From Zygnema circumcarinatum (Eukaryota > Streptophyta > Zygnematophyceae > Zygnematales > Zygnemataceae): a stretch of 64,000 nt of DNA. The notes beneath the pieces are model-generated. The model was given only the letters and a program-made list of their open reading frames with translations. It made no database searches and had not been told where the DNA came from. Within the stretch, counting starts at the first letter, position 1; every line of letters begins with the position of its first letter. The position numbers and the translations under genes are program-made. The DNA lies in contig CM074805.1 in assembly GCA_037447605.1 (NCBI GenBank), positions 4,759,631 through 4,823,630 of the forward strand, read 5' to 3'. Below are positions 1-11,745 of this stretch, piece after piece.

Positions 1-521
1 CCACTAGTAAGTTTATCCTGATAGGCGTTTGTGAATAATACTATGTCTTCGGTCTATGAATGAGTTCTCGACATTTTGCACCATCAATTGACTAGCTTCC
101 TCCCTCTTGCACCCTTGATAGACCAGGGACAGCTACGTTATTGACATTCTATAGAGCTTAAATGCCGAGGAGAATCGAGGCATGGATACTTTTTGTCGAA
201 AGAATTTTCCGTAAGAGTCGGGCTCGAAGGTCTCACGCACTTGCGTTGGATCAGAGGAAGTGCGCCTGTAGAGCCTATTGTTCTCCATAGCTACTGCTGA
301 TTTCCATGGCCACATAGGACTTTAACTTAAGGTTTGATTGCTCACATCTTTTAGTGAACTTGCAGGATTTTGAAACGTTTGTTTAAATGCATCAGAAAAA
401 ATTTGAATACATCCTTCCAGCACAGCAATAATTTTGTATTTAAGTATCCTCTGTAGGATTGTACCTGAACCAATGATGCCAATATGCAGCGGTTTTTTCT
501 CTTGTGTGGGTGTGCCTGCAG
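1..521. other. left edge: no coding exon recognised
   Basis: No exon with family similarity was found here on either strand. The downstream BAR-domain gene lacks its first part (in its Arabidopsis relative, an N-terminal segment of roughly 60 residues), so this stretch is best read as an intron of that gene that ends at the acceptor cag at 519-521. The open frames on the minus strand (133-315) have no family resemblance. Confidence 0.5.
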
Positions 522-3500
522 GCTTCTCTGAGGCGTTTGAGGAGTTATCAGCTTATTTGGCAGACAACTTTGGAGTTCAAGAGGGCGATATAGGAGATGT
601 GTTCCTCAGTGCTTCTCGTGTGGAGGAGGGCATAGCGCAACTCTTCAAGATATATGTGCGAAATACACTAACACTTCCTTTCTCATGATGAGAGCACTCG
701 CAGCGCTTTTTGCATAGCTTGTCATTGGCAGGATGACCTATAAGCGATAGGCTTGTGCGCCATTTTTAAAGTTGCTTGTCAACTCGTTCTCTCTAGCAAT
801 TCTAGATATTGAGTGCCTGTTTGAGGTGAAGTTGTCAGAAGTGCGAGATCTCTGACTCATATTTTTTTTTTTATGGCGCTGTAGGGCGCACATGTGAAAC
901 AAACAATATCCACTCCAACTGAGAATCTTCTCAAGGATTTGGAGCAAGTGGAGGTGTGTTTCCCTTAGGAACAATGAGGCACACATGCTGCGCTTATTTT
1001 TTAAATGCCTCTCTTCTCTTTGAGCATCTCGTCCTCAAACTGGCAGTCCTTGAAGTTGGTGAATGGCTCAATATTTTGGCTGTCAATGATTTTTTCTTTT
1101 CCTTTTTGCCTGCGCAGGAAACCAAAAAGCAATACGAGGAAAAAAGGTAAGGTTTATTTATACTGCTGCTGACTCTATAGCATTGTATTCTCTTGAACAG
1201 TGTTGACATGTTGCTCAATTATTGATACTGTTCTAGTAAATTCTCGACAATCGAGTGGAGGTGGGTCGACGTACAGCAAAAACATCAGTAATGAATTATG
1301 ATTCAGGAAAGAAACTAGTCCAGATGTCCTTGGAGCAGGACGATTTATGTATTGCTGTCTCAGGCTGAAGAGAAGTACTTCACTAACCTTGTCTTATTGA
1401 AGAGGAGCATGATTGCTGACCAGTTTTATTTCATAGCGGACGAGCATTTTAGGGCTTTATGGTGTATAAACGAGCTCCCTTTTTTTCCAAAGCTCCTCGT
1501 TGAGGCCACGGATGGGTTTCGGTGCTTGTCCCATATACACCAATAAATTAGGCTAAAAACTAAATGGGCGGAGTAACCTGCGCGTTAACCTGCCTTTCTG
1601 TGCATAATTGACTTTATACGGCTAGCTTGTCTACTTTGAAGATCGGCTATATAGTAAAGCATGAAGACTTTGGCTGTATGTTTTTAAGGGGAAATGTATT
1701 GGAGTGACAAAATGTCATAGCGTTTAGTCAGCGACGAGGTTCCTTTTTTTTGCAGGGAAACTGATCTCCCCATCTAAAAATATGCTTTCCTGCTTTTCAT
1801 ATTTTAGAGGCGGATCCGGTGACAGTGTTACCACTGCTATTACGGTCTTTGGACTATGTCAGAACAGGCTGTAGTAAGTGTTTAGCCTATTGTAATTTAC
1901 ACCATCTTCGCTAGCGAAATATGATTCAGTATGATTCACTCGTTGGTGAAACTCTCCAGCCAGTGGGTACCAGGAATTGTTTCTGCGCCCTCTAATTTTA
2001 TCGTGAACATGTGGTGACCTTGATGTTCAGGCATGCTTATGAACAAAAGCTGCTAGCAGCTAAGATCCGGTTGAAGAATGGAAAATCCGATGTAGATTTA
2101 CCTGGAAAAGAAGAGTTTGATGAGATTGCGATGACGCTTGGGTGCCGTCTCCTATCTTTGGAACAGCGACGACCTCGCAGCCTCTTGACACAGCTTGTCC
2201 GCCATCACTTTGCGCAGGTTAGTGTACTAACTGTACGTAACAGGGTCATGCAACTTTTTGCTGTAGAACCTCTTGTCCCTCCAGTCATTTGGTAGACACA
2301 TCCTGGACAGCTGAGTCAGCGGAAAATTTCTAAACTTTGATCTGATGTGTCGCGTTGCTGTTTAGCTGATCGAATTTTGCAGTATTGGCGCTTCTGGGCA
2401 AGAGATAAGCGTATGACTATTTCTGAACAAATCGTTGTTCTAAAGTCTCGTGCTGTTGTGGTGGACGTTGTTACCTTCTACATGCATACTTCCTTCAGTT
2501 TTCTTACTCCAGCCAGTTTTGTGCAGATTCGTCTTTTCAAAAGAAGTCTACAGAAACTCCTAGCAATGGAAGCAACAGTACAGCGTGTGGTGCGAGAGAA
2601 GAATATTTCGAGAACACTTCAACCGACAGAGTGGGAAGCTGATGAGGAAGGGAATCAGGAAGAGGAAGTTGAAGAAGAGAGCGAAGACGAAGAACAGGAT
2701 GCAGATGAAGATGAAGATGAAGACCTTTCTAGCAACACTACTAGTGAACCTCTGTCAAGTCAAGTACGTCAAGTTTGGGCAATCTTTGAGTTGAATGAAG
2801 AAGGGTTAGGGTCCTCAAGTTTAGGATAGCCTGTCTAATTTATGACTGGGAAGGGCTGAGGTAAGATGTCCATTGTGCATAATCTTCAACATCTTGGGAT
2901 TTGAAAACGAGCTTTCAATGTAGGGAAACAATGCTGAATCCGTTAACATGGAAAGGTGAGATTCTGCATGTTACTCACTTTCGTATCGAGTTGGGAAAAT
3001 GATTGCAGGGTATGGCGTCGTTGGCTCCTAGTGGAGATCTGTCAGTTGATACGACCGCCCCAGTCTTGGCAGAGGTAGTGTCTGCTCATCATGCTGTCAA
3101 TGTCATCGTAATATAATCGATCCAACGAGTAATTCGAGCTGTCAACTCGACGTTATGTCTTACTTTCTCGCTGAGGATTGTCTTAAAAATGTATTTGTAA
3201 TGTCATTTGCACAAGCTATGGCAAAGTCCACTGCACAGTTTGTTAGGAGGTGGTCAAACTGTGATGCCAAAGTAATGTACAGATGCCGAAAAAATGTGCG
3301 ACAGTCACAAAGTCACACTGACTCAATTGTAGGGGTACCTTTGGGAATTGTGAATTTACAGCTTCAAGAACTCCCGAAGGAGATGCCGGTCGAATGGAGC
3401 ACTCTTCTTTCCAGCTTGGATCAGACCCTCAAGGGCATGGGTGTGGAGACTATGGATGTAGGAGATGCTGTATTTGCCATGAATGCAGTTCTCTCAGCAG

Positions 3501-5508
3501 CTGCACATTCTGGGAAGGAGGCAGTTGTTCTGCGGAAGTCCCGGAGCCTTCATGGTAGCTACTCAGCTCCTCTTTCCCAGGACGGCTTTTCACTGAGTAC
3601 CCATCTGGGTACGAAGAAGACAGAGACGCCACTTTTTCAGCCAAGCGCACCTGAGCTGGCCAGGCGCCTTCCTCGAGGATATGGTGCGGCTCCTGTTGGC
3701 ACTGCAGCGTATCATGTCACTCTTCCTCCATCTAACCCGTCAGGGGGTTCTGCAACTGCTAATGCTGGCATTAATCTGACTGCGAATACTGGCAGTGCAG
3801 CCATCGCACGTGCACCTAACTCTAGGCCAAACTCAGTGAGTATGTCTGGGCCGCTACCTCAACCACCACTTTTAGATCCCGTCTTACAGAGATCAGCAGG
3901 GCAGCCGTATTCAGCCCCACATTTCCCAACTGGCCTTTCTGCTCCAGGCTACGGTCGTAGCAGATATGTCAGTAGGTCAGGGCCCATACCATCGCCTCTA
4001 GGCTCGCACCCTCGGGTGGGTTCCATTACTGTTCCACCCTTTGCTGTGAACATGTCAGGGCCACTACCAAGCCCCTCCGCAGTGGAAAGGGCCGGCGCCA
4101 AGGAGCGAACGAGTGGTCCAAGCTTTGCGATACCACTTTCTAATGATTCACAACACAGCAGTCCTCAATGGCACAGCAGTAGTGGTTTGCGAGAGATTGC
4201 TGGAAGTACAAAAATATCGCGTCCGCGATACTACAGTGGACCCCTGGACTCTAGCAGCCTAATATATGGAACCCGAGCAGGCTCCATAGGAACCAACCCT
4301 GCTCGTCGTGCAGAACCTTTATATAAGTCGGGTCCCATCGCAAGGTCTCCACTTGGCAGCATCACCTCGCCGTCTTCATCCCCTCCTCGCATTTCAGAGT
4401 TGTACTTATTACCGCCTCCTCCTTTAAACTCCTCACCTGGCTCCTCGCATGTTTCTCCCTCTCCCTCTACCATGTCACTTTCTACGTCATATTCTGCCCC
4501 TGTACTGAAAGCTCCTCCAGGTGTAGCTGCACCCCTTCCTCTCCCAACCCCTAACGAAACTAGCAGGAATTCATCTCTCATTTTTCCTTCAACAAATAAG
4601 CCTGTTAGTCGAACCTTTAATACATCGAAACGGCCATCTGTGCCAACAATTCTTTCAGAAGGCAGTGAAGAAGGGGAGTCGCCTCGTCCCAGCAGCTCGC
4701 CGGTATGTGGCTCCTTTCCTCCTAAGGGTTAGGCACGGAGGCTGGCTGTTCTGTACAATTATTATGTAATGACCAGCCTAAGTTATCTAAAATTTGTGAA
4801 GGTGCAAGGAGCCTGTAACAATGGATTTTCATCTCACAGCTTGAAATTTTATTTCTACATCACAAGTGTTTTTTTTTTTTTTCTTAAATCGAGCGTGACC
4901 TTCCCTCCACCATTGGAATAGTGTTGTCGATACTTAATTCCAGTCGCTCGATCACAAGAATCAATGTCAATGAACACTTAAAGATTCACACAACCAGCTG
5001 TGCACATCCCGTAGAGACACTTCCCAAGTATACGTTGCACTTCTATATGTCCCTACCCTTCTCCTCTTCCTCCTCTTGACTTCTCGTCTCGTTGATTGCG
5101 CTTTCTCTCTTTGCCTGATGCGTGTTTTGTCTTACACATGCTGTGCAGCGACTCTTTCGAAGTGTATCGTTATCTTCTACAGAGAGTGGGGCTTCGACGG
5201 TTGCTCCACTACGAGGGGAGGAGCTCTCCTTCGCCCGCACTTTTGACAGGCAGAGTGGAAGTCTGCGCTCGGCATCAGGGCGCTTGGGCAGCTCAGCTTC
5301 ATCGGTGCCCATGCGCCTTGCTGGCGAGCGAAGCACAGTGCAAAGTGAGTGGGTTCATTCTCACATAGTCTTTTTAGGTCTTAAGGATTTAAAATGTTTC
5401 CTTTGGCTTCTACGGTCTTAACTTTCCTTGACATTTAATCCGGTTAGCTAGTCTCTCTTAATCTGCTTTTGGGTTTGACTCGAATTCTGCACGGCTGTTT
5501 CTCTCCCC

Positions 5509-5563
<55 letters not shown>

Positions 5564-5851
5564 TCTCACTCATGCACACACACACTCTGGGGGGGAGCTG
5601 CAGCCTTGGATGGAAACCAACGTGAGCAGTTACTGGCACAAGTGAGCCGGGAAGACTTCCAGTGGCGGTGGCTGAGTGACGACAGGCCCAACAGTGTGGC
5701 CACAGTGCCTGTCTGGACGGGCATGCCACCTCCCGCAAAGGAAGCTTTTCTCAAAACACTCGCTTCGGCTGTACTCACTCGAAGGAGTGTGGACGGGCAG
5801 TCCCAAACTGTGGAGGCAGGAGCCATTGCAGAGCTCATCAACAGCAGATAA
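522..5851 (+). CDS. BAR-domain/hydroxyproline-rich protein, At2g33490-like (5' partial)
   Basis: Exons: 522-655, 885-953, 1118-1146, 2031-2217, 2527-2763, 3009-3074, 3362-4702, 5149-5344, 5604-5851 (stop TAA). About 834 residues are in the window; the N-terminus lies to the left. The first four exons give an alpha-helical BAR-like region that aligns in order with Arabidopsis At2g33490, including the conserved RSLLTQ...RHH stretch and a following FFK/LFKRSL helix. An acidic run (residues encoded at 2632-2730) follows. The large exon encodes a Pro/Ser-rich tail with repeated SGPL/SGPI and YSAP motifs, typical of this plant family. The C-terminus is a helical segment ending NSR. BAR domains sense or bend membranes; the biological role of this subfamily is poorly known. 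All donor/acceptor phases agree. The family assignment is strong; the function is inferred only from the fold. Confidence 0.88.
5500..5592. repeat. (CT)n/(CA)n microsatellite in the last intron of the BAR gene
   Basis: A CT dinucleotide run passes into a CACACA run just before the final acceptor at 5601-5603. It acts as an extended polypyrimidine tract for the last exon. Confidence 0.8.
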
Positions 5852-7789
5852 GCGACCTCTCATCGCTGCCCCAATCACCACCTTTCCTTCAAATGCACTT
5901 GTTTTTAACAGTTGCTTTCGGGTATATAGTTCAAAATAAGGGGCCGTCTGCTGTCGAGGCTTAAGACACTGGAGGGTACGGCGGGGATAGGAAGTCATTG
6001 TGTATCATGGAAAGGGGTTGGGCCAGTAGAAAGCGAGCGTAGGAATGGGAGGGAGGACCGGGTGAGGTTCCGCCTTCTTTAGTAGTAGTAGTGGCCGTAC
6101 TGCGGAAAGCTCTTCCTTAGAGCGCCTCAATGCAATGATTTCCTCATGCTCATCGCCTGATAGTCGATGTACAAACAGGAATGGGAACATGGGAAAGTTT
6201 TGTTGTTGAGGATGGAGGGTAGCCTTGAAGGGATGGTGACATGGGAAGCAATGTATGGTGCCTCCATCTTAGTATGGCATTGGAATGAATCTGGACGAAC
6301 TGTGTAGCCAGGTTCATTAGCGGCATAAGCACGCAGGTAGGTGATGAGCTCGGCGACCGTAAGAGTATGAATGCAGACGACTTTTAAAATGACGGCACAT
6401 TCCTTGTCCACTGTTCGCTCTGCATAAGCACAGGATTTGCTTGGTAAGCTCAAGCTGCGCACTGCAAGGGCTCTCTGGCTTCACCAGAAAGCATAATGCC
6501 TCTGAGCCGAGCAATTTCAGAGGTTATGTGGCTGTGTTGGCATGTGATGTAGCAGAGCGATAATGATGTTGCACATCATTCTTGGTCATGGTCAACAGGA
6601 TTGGTCATGCATCCTGAGATATGCGTGAGTCTGTTGAACGGATTTTGTGTGCCTTGTGCTTGTTTTGTCGTGCAATGTGTATGTACTCTGCCTGAAACGT
6701 ACTTTCCTTAGGCGAAGCGCAGGTATGAGCACATCTTAGATAGTGAATTTATGCTGCTATTTATGCTTTTCGGCTTCTAGAAACTGAAAGAACTCCAATC
6801 TTTATCCGCGTAGAAGCTTCTAGTCAACACTCAACAACCTGCTGGTTTAACCAGCGGACCATTAGCCACCAACCGCCACTTCTATTGTGATAATAATTCG
6901 ATTTTTGCCAGTTCTCTTAACTCTTTCAACAGACAAAAAGCATTCCATTAAGCGATGTTCCTAACAGGATTGTCAACTTCAGACAAGGTTCACACTTGAA
7001 ATTCGAATCCGTACATGCTCATAAAAATTATTAACAACGAAATTAAACGCACTTTCTCCAGAACTATAATCCCCCTGGATTCGTAAAGTCTACGACCCCC
7101 TACTGCCTGCGAAAGTGCTCATCTCTTGTCTGCACTTCCTAGACTCGACTTAACTTTAGGGCATGTTCTATGGCGACTTCAAACATGTCAGGCTTAACAA
7201 AATCAAATGGGAGATGCTTCTCCACCATTACTGAAGTCACCTTTATACGGAGCACTCTTTTGCAGGCGTATTGCGATGCCCCCAGAGTACCGTACTCGTT
7301 TCGTATCAGAGAGACATTTCCTCGTGAAAACTAGCATTTTGTGACTTTCTCAAGGTTTTGTTAGAGAAAGCGTAGCATTCGAAATTCAGCTTTCAATCAA
7401 TTTTTTTTGCCTGTTTCAAACAGAGCTTCTGCTTTGCAACTGTCCCGTTCACCTTGACAAGCCTAACGCCTGATAGGCACCCCACCAAAAAAAAAAAAAA
7501 ACAAGAAAGAGAGGAGGGGAAGGGGAGGGGCAGGGGCAAAGGCAGGGGCAGGGGGGGAGGCGAGGGGGAGGGGCAGGGGGAGGGGGAGGGGGAGGGGGGA
7601 GTGGGGGGGGGGAGGGGGAGGTGGGGCGGGGAGGGATTGGGAGCACTACTGCACAACAGCAGAATTCGTGAAGTACTCCTCCTGCGCACTTGTCATGATC
7701 TCTTAAGAATGGGCTTGTACAGGATATCTCTAACGCAGAAGCCTGCTAAAGCAATCACCACAGGGTCCTGATAGAATGGAACTGGTCCT
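5852..7789. other. convergent intergenic region between BAR gene and mL43
   Basis: This holds the 3' flanks of two convergent genes. I see no exon with family similarity. An open minus-strand frame at 6127-6462 (111 codons) looks protein-like in composition but matches nothing I recognise and has no splice partners. A G-rich repeat closes the interval. Confidence 0.5.
7495..7640. repeat. G-rich (GGGGAG)n-type tract
   Basis: Poly-A followed by about 140 bp of GGGGAGGGG-type sequence on the + strand, 150 bp downstream of the mL43 stop codon (as read on the minus strand). G-quadruplex forming potential is high. No coding role; the open frames across it are repeat artefacts. Confidence 0.8.
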
Positions 7790-8738
7790 TCAGGACTGCC
7801 ATCCTGGCATCCAGGTACCCTGGATACTCGGCCGCTGTGTGACATGGCGTGTTTTTAACTTTAGCACTTTCCTCCCCGTAGAGTTCCGAAGCTTCTGTGC
7901 ATGCTCTTCTACTTCTACCACACTCTTATTCCGTAGATCGACGACCCGCTCAATACCATTAGCTGCACAAGATTCCGCAAGCACGTACCGAAGGTCAGCT
8001 TCATGCTTAGCAGCATTTAGAAAAAAAATGAACGCCTGCTTCAAGCCCTCCAATTTGAGAAAACGGCACAATAGGAAATGAGCAAAGCCAAGAGTGCATG
8101 GATGCGTACCAAACAAACCAATGAAGTGCGGATGCCTCCCACGGTGGAGAGTTGACTCAACGTCAAGCTGCGGGTTCAATGTTTTCCAGCCTTCCAACCT
8201 AGTTTCTAGGAATTCTCTGCATTCACACAAGCAGGATTCCATATACTCATTATCTAAATCGAGTCAAGATCCTAAAACCGGTCATGAATATTACAATGAA
8301 AGCATGTGTCAGGCATTTGCTTATAACTGAAAGGTCTCACAGTGATTCAGAAAGCAAATGCCTCACTAATCAACCATACGAAAATGCCAGCTAACAATAC
8401 GGAAATTACAACAACAGCGAAAAAACAATCCAAGAAACTCCAAGAAAACTGAGCCGAAGAGGTAGAGATGTTTGGCGAAAAGGTGCAGCTTCTCTACGTC
8501 AAGTTGCAGTTAACTGTTGAGCATAATGGCTTCAAAAACATATGAGGCGCTCATGAGGCGCCTCGTTACACATTTGAGCACTTGAACAAACAAACGTTAA
8601 GAATTATGGGGCACACAAGAATGTGAGAGTACGGCGAAACACCGGCAAGCTTACAGACCTGGCCCCTCTGCTGCTTCCTGATAGGTCGCAGAACTTGAGC
8701 ACAAGCTTCTTCAACTGCCAAACGCCTCGCGTCGCCAT
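7790..8738 (-). CDS. mitochondrial large ribosomal subunit protein mL43
   Basis: Three exons on the minus strand: 8738-8659, 8216-8110, 7962-7790 (stop TGA 7792-7790). They sum to 360 nt, 119 residues, the same length as the Arabidopsis protein. The N-terminus begins MATRGVWQLKKLVL and runs into GSSRGAREF across the first junction. The core has NPQLDVESTLHRGRHPH, and the end has LRNSTGRKV and KTRHVTQRPSIQGTW, all hallmarks of the L51/S25/CI-B8 thioredoxin-like domain. The product is a structural protein of the mitoribosome large subunit. The first exon is only 80 nt and is easy to miss. The start is fixed by the family N-terminus. The gene is divergent from the NOPCHAP1-like gene, 755 bp apart. 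Confidence 0.93.
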
Positions 8739-9226
8739 CCTCTCCCAACAACAATACTGATCTGATCGTCTCACACGTTCACCCTCGTCCTTCTTTCAGA
8801 ACATGTTGCAAGCACACACCAAATGTTCAGCCTCGAACACAGCTCCTGCTGATATTGACACCGCTTTCTACTTTTCACCCGGTTTAGAATAAGCTGCTGG
8901 AGCCCCCTCCGAGAAGATTATGCAACCCGCCCCTTAACTGGTTTCTCTTTGTTCCTTCGCTTATTCCTAGTTCCGCCTCGGCTGGGCTGTGCGCACCTTC
9001 CTTAGTCACATTCATTCAAGACCCTCTCTTTCTCTCTCACTCTCTCTCTCTCCTCTCCCTCACTCTCTCACTTCCTCATATGCAAAGTAATTTACGCATT
9101 AAACTGCGCAATCTTCGTATCAGTATGGAGGAAAAAAGGAGGCAAAATTTCCACAAACGCGAAACCACAGAATCTCTTCAGCACACCTTTTAGGGTTCCA
9201 GTGCGCTTCGCTGTCGGGGCAAACGT

Positions 9227-9280
9227 CCAATGGCAGATTGCCACGTGTAAAAAATTGCGTACGTGGCAACTCGCGATTGG
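9227..9280. promoter_or_regulatory. palindromic double ERSE (CCAAT-N9-CCACG and its reverse)
   Basis: CCAAT at 9227-9231, nine bases, then CCACG at 9241-9245. Then CGTGG at 9262-9266, nine bases, and ATTGG at 9276-9280. Both halves match the ER-stress response element consensus perfectly and face each other. In plants this composite is bound by NF-Y plus bZIP factors. The motif itself is seen directly; binding is inferred. Confidence 0.75.
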
Positions 9281-9439
9281 ACGATGTTTTTAGCAAAGCT
9301 CAGAATTTTCTTTGCGAGGTCGAGCTTGCCATTTGGAAGGGATCCAGACTGCCACGTGGACTGCCACGTGTCGCCTCCATACTCGTCCGAAAGCAGGCGG
9401 CTGCCACGTGTGGCTTCTCTGTGCTCGTGGACAGCGGAG

Positions 9440-9478
9440 GGTTTAAGGGTTTGAAGGATTTATAGGGTTTAGGGTTCT
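9440..9478. promoter_or_regulatory. telo-box-like cluster
   Basis: Repeated AGGGTTTA/TAGGGTTT-type motifs (plant telo-box AAACCCTA on the other strand) within 55 bp upstream of the predicted start of the NOPCHAP1-like gene. Confidence 0.6.
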
Positions 9479-9493
9479 AGGGAGCTGCGGCCA

Positions 9494-11745
9494 ATGGCGC
9501 TCTGCCAACGCGGCAGATGCGCGAAGCAGTGCGAATGCCGTCTCAAGGTGCACTTATTTTCACATTTTTTTTCGTTTTTTTAAGCTTATCTGCTTTTATT
9601 TTCTTAAAATTTTAAGGTTTATATTAAGCAGTTACATGACTACAGTATGTTTTTAGTTTGCAAAATGGAAAAAACCCGAATTTTGTAACAGCCCAAACCC
9701 ACCCGGCCCACCGAAGCTCCCTCATTTTTTATTTTTTTTTATGAGATCTGCAGCATGAAGAAGTGGAGGAGGCGAAGGAGGGAGAGGGCGGGAGGCCGAG
9801 GCCGAGTCCGGAGCTGTTGGGCGGCGGCGCAGAGAGGAATCTGAGTACGTCTCTCTCCATTGCGCTTGTATGTCTCTCGTTCTCCTCATAACACCATGGG
9901 AGATGGCTGTCCTGTGAGGGGGAGAGGAAGAGTGAGAGACAGAGAGAGGGAGGGAGGGAGGGGGAGGGGGAGCGGGAGGGGGGGAGGGGGAAGGGGGGAG
10001 GGGGGAGGGGGGAGGGCGAGGGCGAGGGCAGGGAAAGGGGAGAGAAGGGGGGAGGGAGGAAGAGAGGGAGGGGGGTAAAATGGGAGAGTGGAGGGGAAGC
10101 GAGAGAGGTGGATAGTCATTGGTGTTCAGTAGCTTTCTCCATGATACATGGAATCTTCGTTTAGATTGGCTGCCAATCATACTGCCCTCAACCTGCCGAA
10201 CAGTTCAAAACTGAAATAGTACACTGCCCTCAACTTAATGAACTCAAAAGGTATCACAGTAATTCAAATCATGCTGATGGCCGGTTGCGCCGATAGGCAG
10301 CTGTTACCATCCTACCATAGCTGATCCCAGCTTTCAGCTCGTGTTTTTATCCTTCTCCTCCTCCTCTCCCCTTTTTTTCCCCTTCTTTTTTAAACTTTAG
10401 TAGTAATGCTTGCATGTTTTGCTGGGAGTGGGGCACAATTGTGCAGTAGAGAACTTACTTGTGAATCCTTCAAGGAGCAATCGCGAAGGAACTTTGGATG
10501 GACCTCTTCCGGGCGGGCGGAAGAGGCCCGCCATAGAGCCACTTCCTGAAAGCTCAGGTAGGCGCCAAATTGTCATTCATCCTTTGTGGATGGAAGGAAA
10601 AAGGTTCAAAGGAAGTGTTCTCTCCTTCTCCCTCGTCCTATCTCATCCAACCCAGTACTTTTTCCTGTCTCCTCTCACTTCCTGCTTCCTTCTTCCTCTC
10701 TCCAACCTACATCCTTCCTCCTCCCTCTTGATTTCGCCTATTTCCTCCCAGCAGGTGATAATGGAAGAGTTTGATTGGAAGGGCGTGCATGATTTTTTTT
10801 TTTTTGTTTTGTTTTTGGAAAACGCAGTCTTGGCACGCTTGCGCCAATTTTTGCCGCAGATGGCGGAGGCAAATGAAAGGCTTGAAATGGCTATGCAGGT
10901 CTGTACTCATTGGCTCCCCTTCTTTGCTCTTCCCTTCCCGTTGACTTTAGAAATTTTAGCACGGCGCCATTTACTTTTTTATCTAGAACAGGCAGGGAAG
11001 GTGAACTATTTTTCTCTCTGTGTCTCGCTCTCTCTTTCTCCCGCCCCCCTCCCCCCCTTTTCAAGCGTTTCTGAGACTGAAGGGTTTGCATACAGGTGGA
11101 GTCGAGGGAAGCCTTTGACATCGAGGTACTGACGGGAGGTGAAGATGCGCCACATATACAGATGGTGAATTCTGTGTCCTTATCCCTTGCCTTCCTAATC
11201 ATTTTCAGTCTCGAAATTGAGATGCTAGGCCCAATTGAAGTACTGAACACCTTATGCCTTGAGCCCGTTAAAGCCTCATCAACTGAATGTTTTAGTACAG
11301 TTTATAGCTCGTTTATGCGTGTGAGTCTTTGTCCTTGCAACTTCTACTTGGAGGTTTCACATTATTTAGTCCAAGAATCTAGGAAGTTAGGTCTTTAAGA
11401 ATCTAGGAAGTTAGGTCTTTATTCATGCCCTTTCCCCCCTCCCCCCCCACCCTCCTCCCCTTTCTTATTTTTCTGTTGGTTTTTGCCTTCTTTTTCGAGT
11501 GACTGCAGGATTTGAATCTTGGAATTGCGGAGCTCAGGACGGCAGAAGCTGTGGCGGTCGCCGAGCGGTTAGTGAATGGGCACGGAGGGGAAGGGGAAAA
11601 GGAAGTTCCCTCTGTTTCAAAAAGTTGTGATAAAGATATCGATAGTGAAAGCGGGAGTGAAGGAGAGGGGGCGAGGCAGGGAGAGGAACAAACGGACGAG
11701 TCTCGTGCTTCTGGGAAGAGGCATGTGGGCATTGAGGAGATATAA
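9494..11745 (+). CDS. NOPCHAP1-like (C12orf45/DUF4598) box C/D snoRNP assembly chaperone
   Basis: Exons: 9494-9547, 9754-9844, 10447-10557, 10828-10898, 11096-11164, 11509-11745 (stop TAA); 633 nt, 210 residues. The core LARLRQFLPQMAEANERLEMAM, followed by a short FDIEVL and HIQM segment and an acidic Ser/Glu/Asp C-terminus, matches the human NOPCHAP1 layout (LPQMARANEKL, FNIENI, VIQMDVAL, acidic tail). The family bridges NOP58 to the R2TP/RUVBL machinery during box C/D snoRNP assembly. Exons 4-6 are secure. The first exon (MALCQRGRC..., donor gtgcac) and the second (acidic HEEVEEAKEGE) rest on phase agreement and position only. Intron 2 carries a long GA tract, and intron 5 a 24-bp tandem duplication. 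Confidence 0.78.
9920..10110. repeat. GA-rich tract in NOPCHAP1 intron 2
   Basis: About 190 bp of GGGAGG/GAGAGG-type purine sequence on the coding strand. The open frames on both strands here are low-complexity artefacts. Confidence 0.8.
11374..11421. repeat. tandem duplication of 24 bp in NOPCHAP1 intron 5
   Basis: The block reading AAGAATCTAGGAAGTTAGGT plus CTTT occurs twice in direct succession. It looks like a recent slippage or duplication and does not touch the flanking exons. Confidence 0.75.

Larger units (their letters stand above)
8739..9493. promoter_or_regulatory. shared divergent promoter of mL43 and NOPCHAP1-like genes
   Basis: The 755 bp between two divergent start codons contain a CT-rich run (9025-9075), four CCACGTG-type G-boxes (9241, 9262, 9350-9370, 9412), a palindromic pair of CCAAT-N9-CCACG elements (9227-9280) and a cluster of telo-box-like motifs (9440-9478) just before the NOPCHAP1 ATG. 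Telo-boxes are common in plant ribosomal-protein promoters, which fits both genes. Confidence 0.7.

Noticed and set aside
441-455. U12-type donor look-alike (GTATCCTCT)
   Set aside because: No matching branch point or coding exon next to it.
6127-6462. 111-codon minus-strand frame in the BAR/mL43 gap
   Set aside because: Protein-like composition but no recognised family, no convincing splice sites, and in a convergent 3' region.
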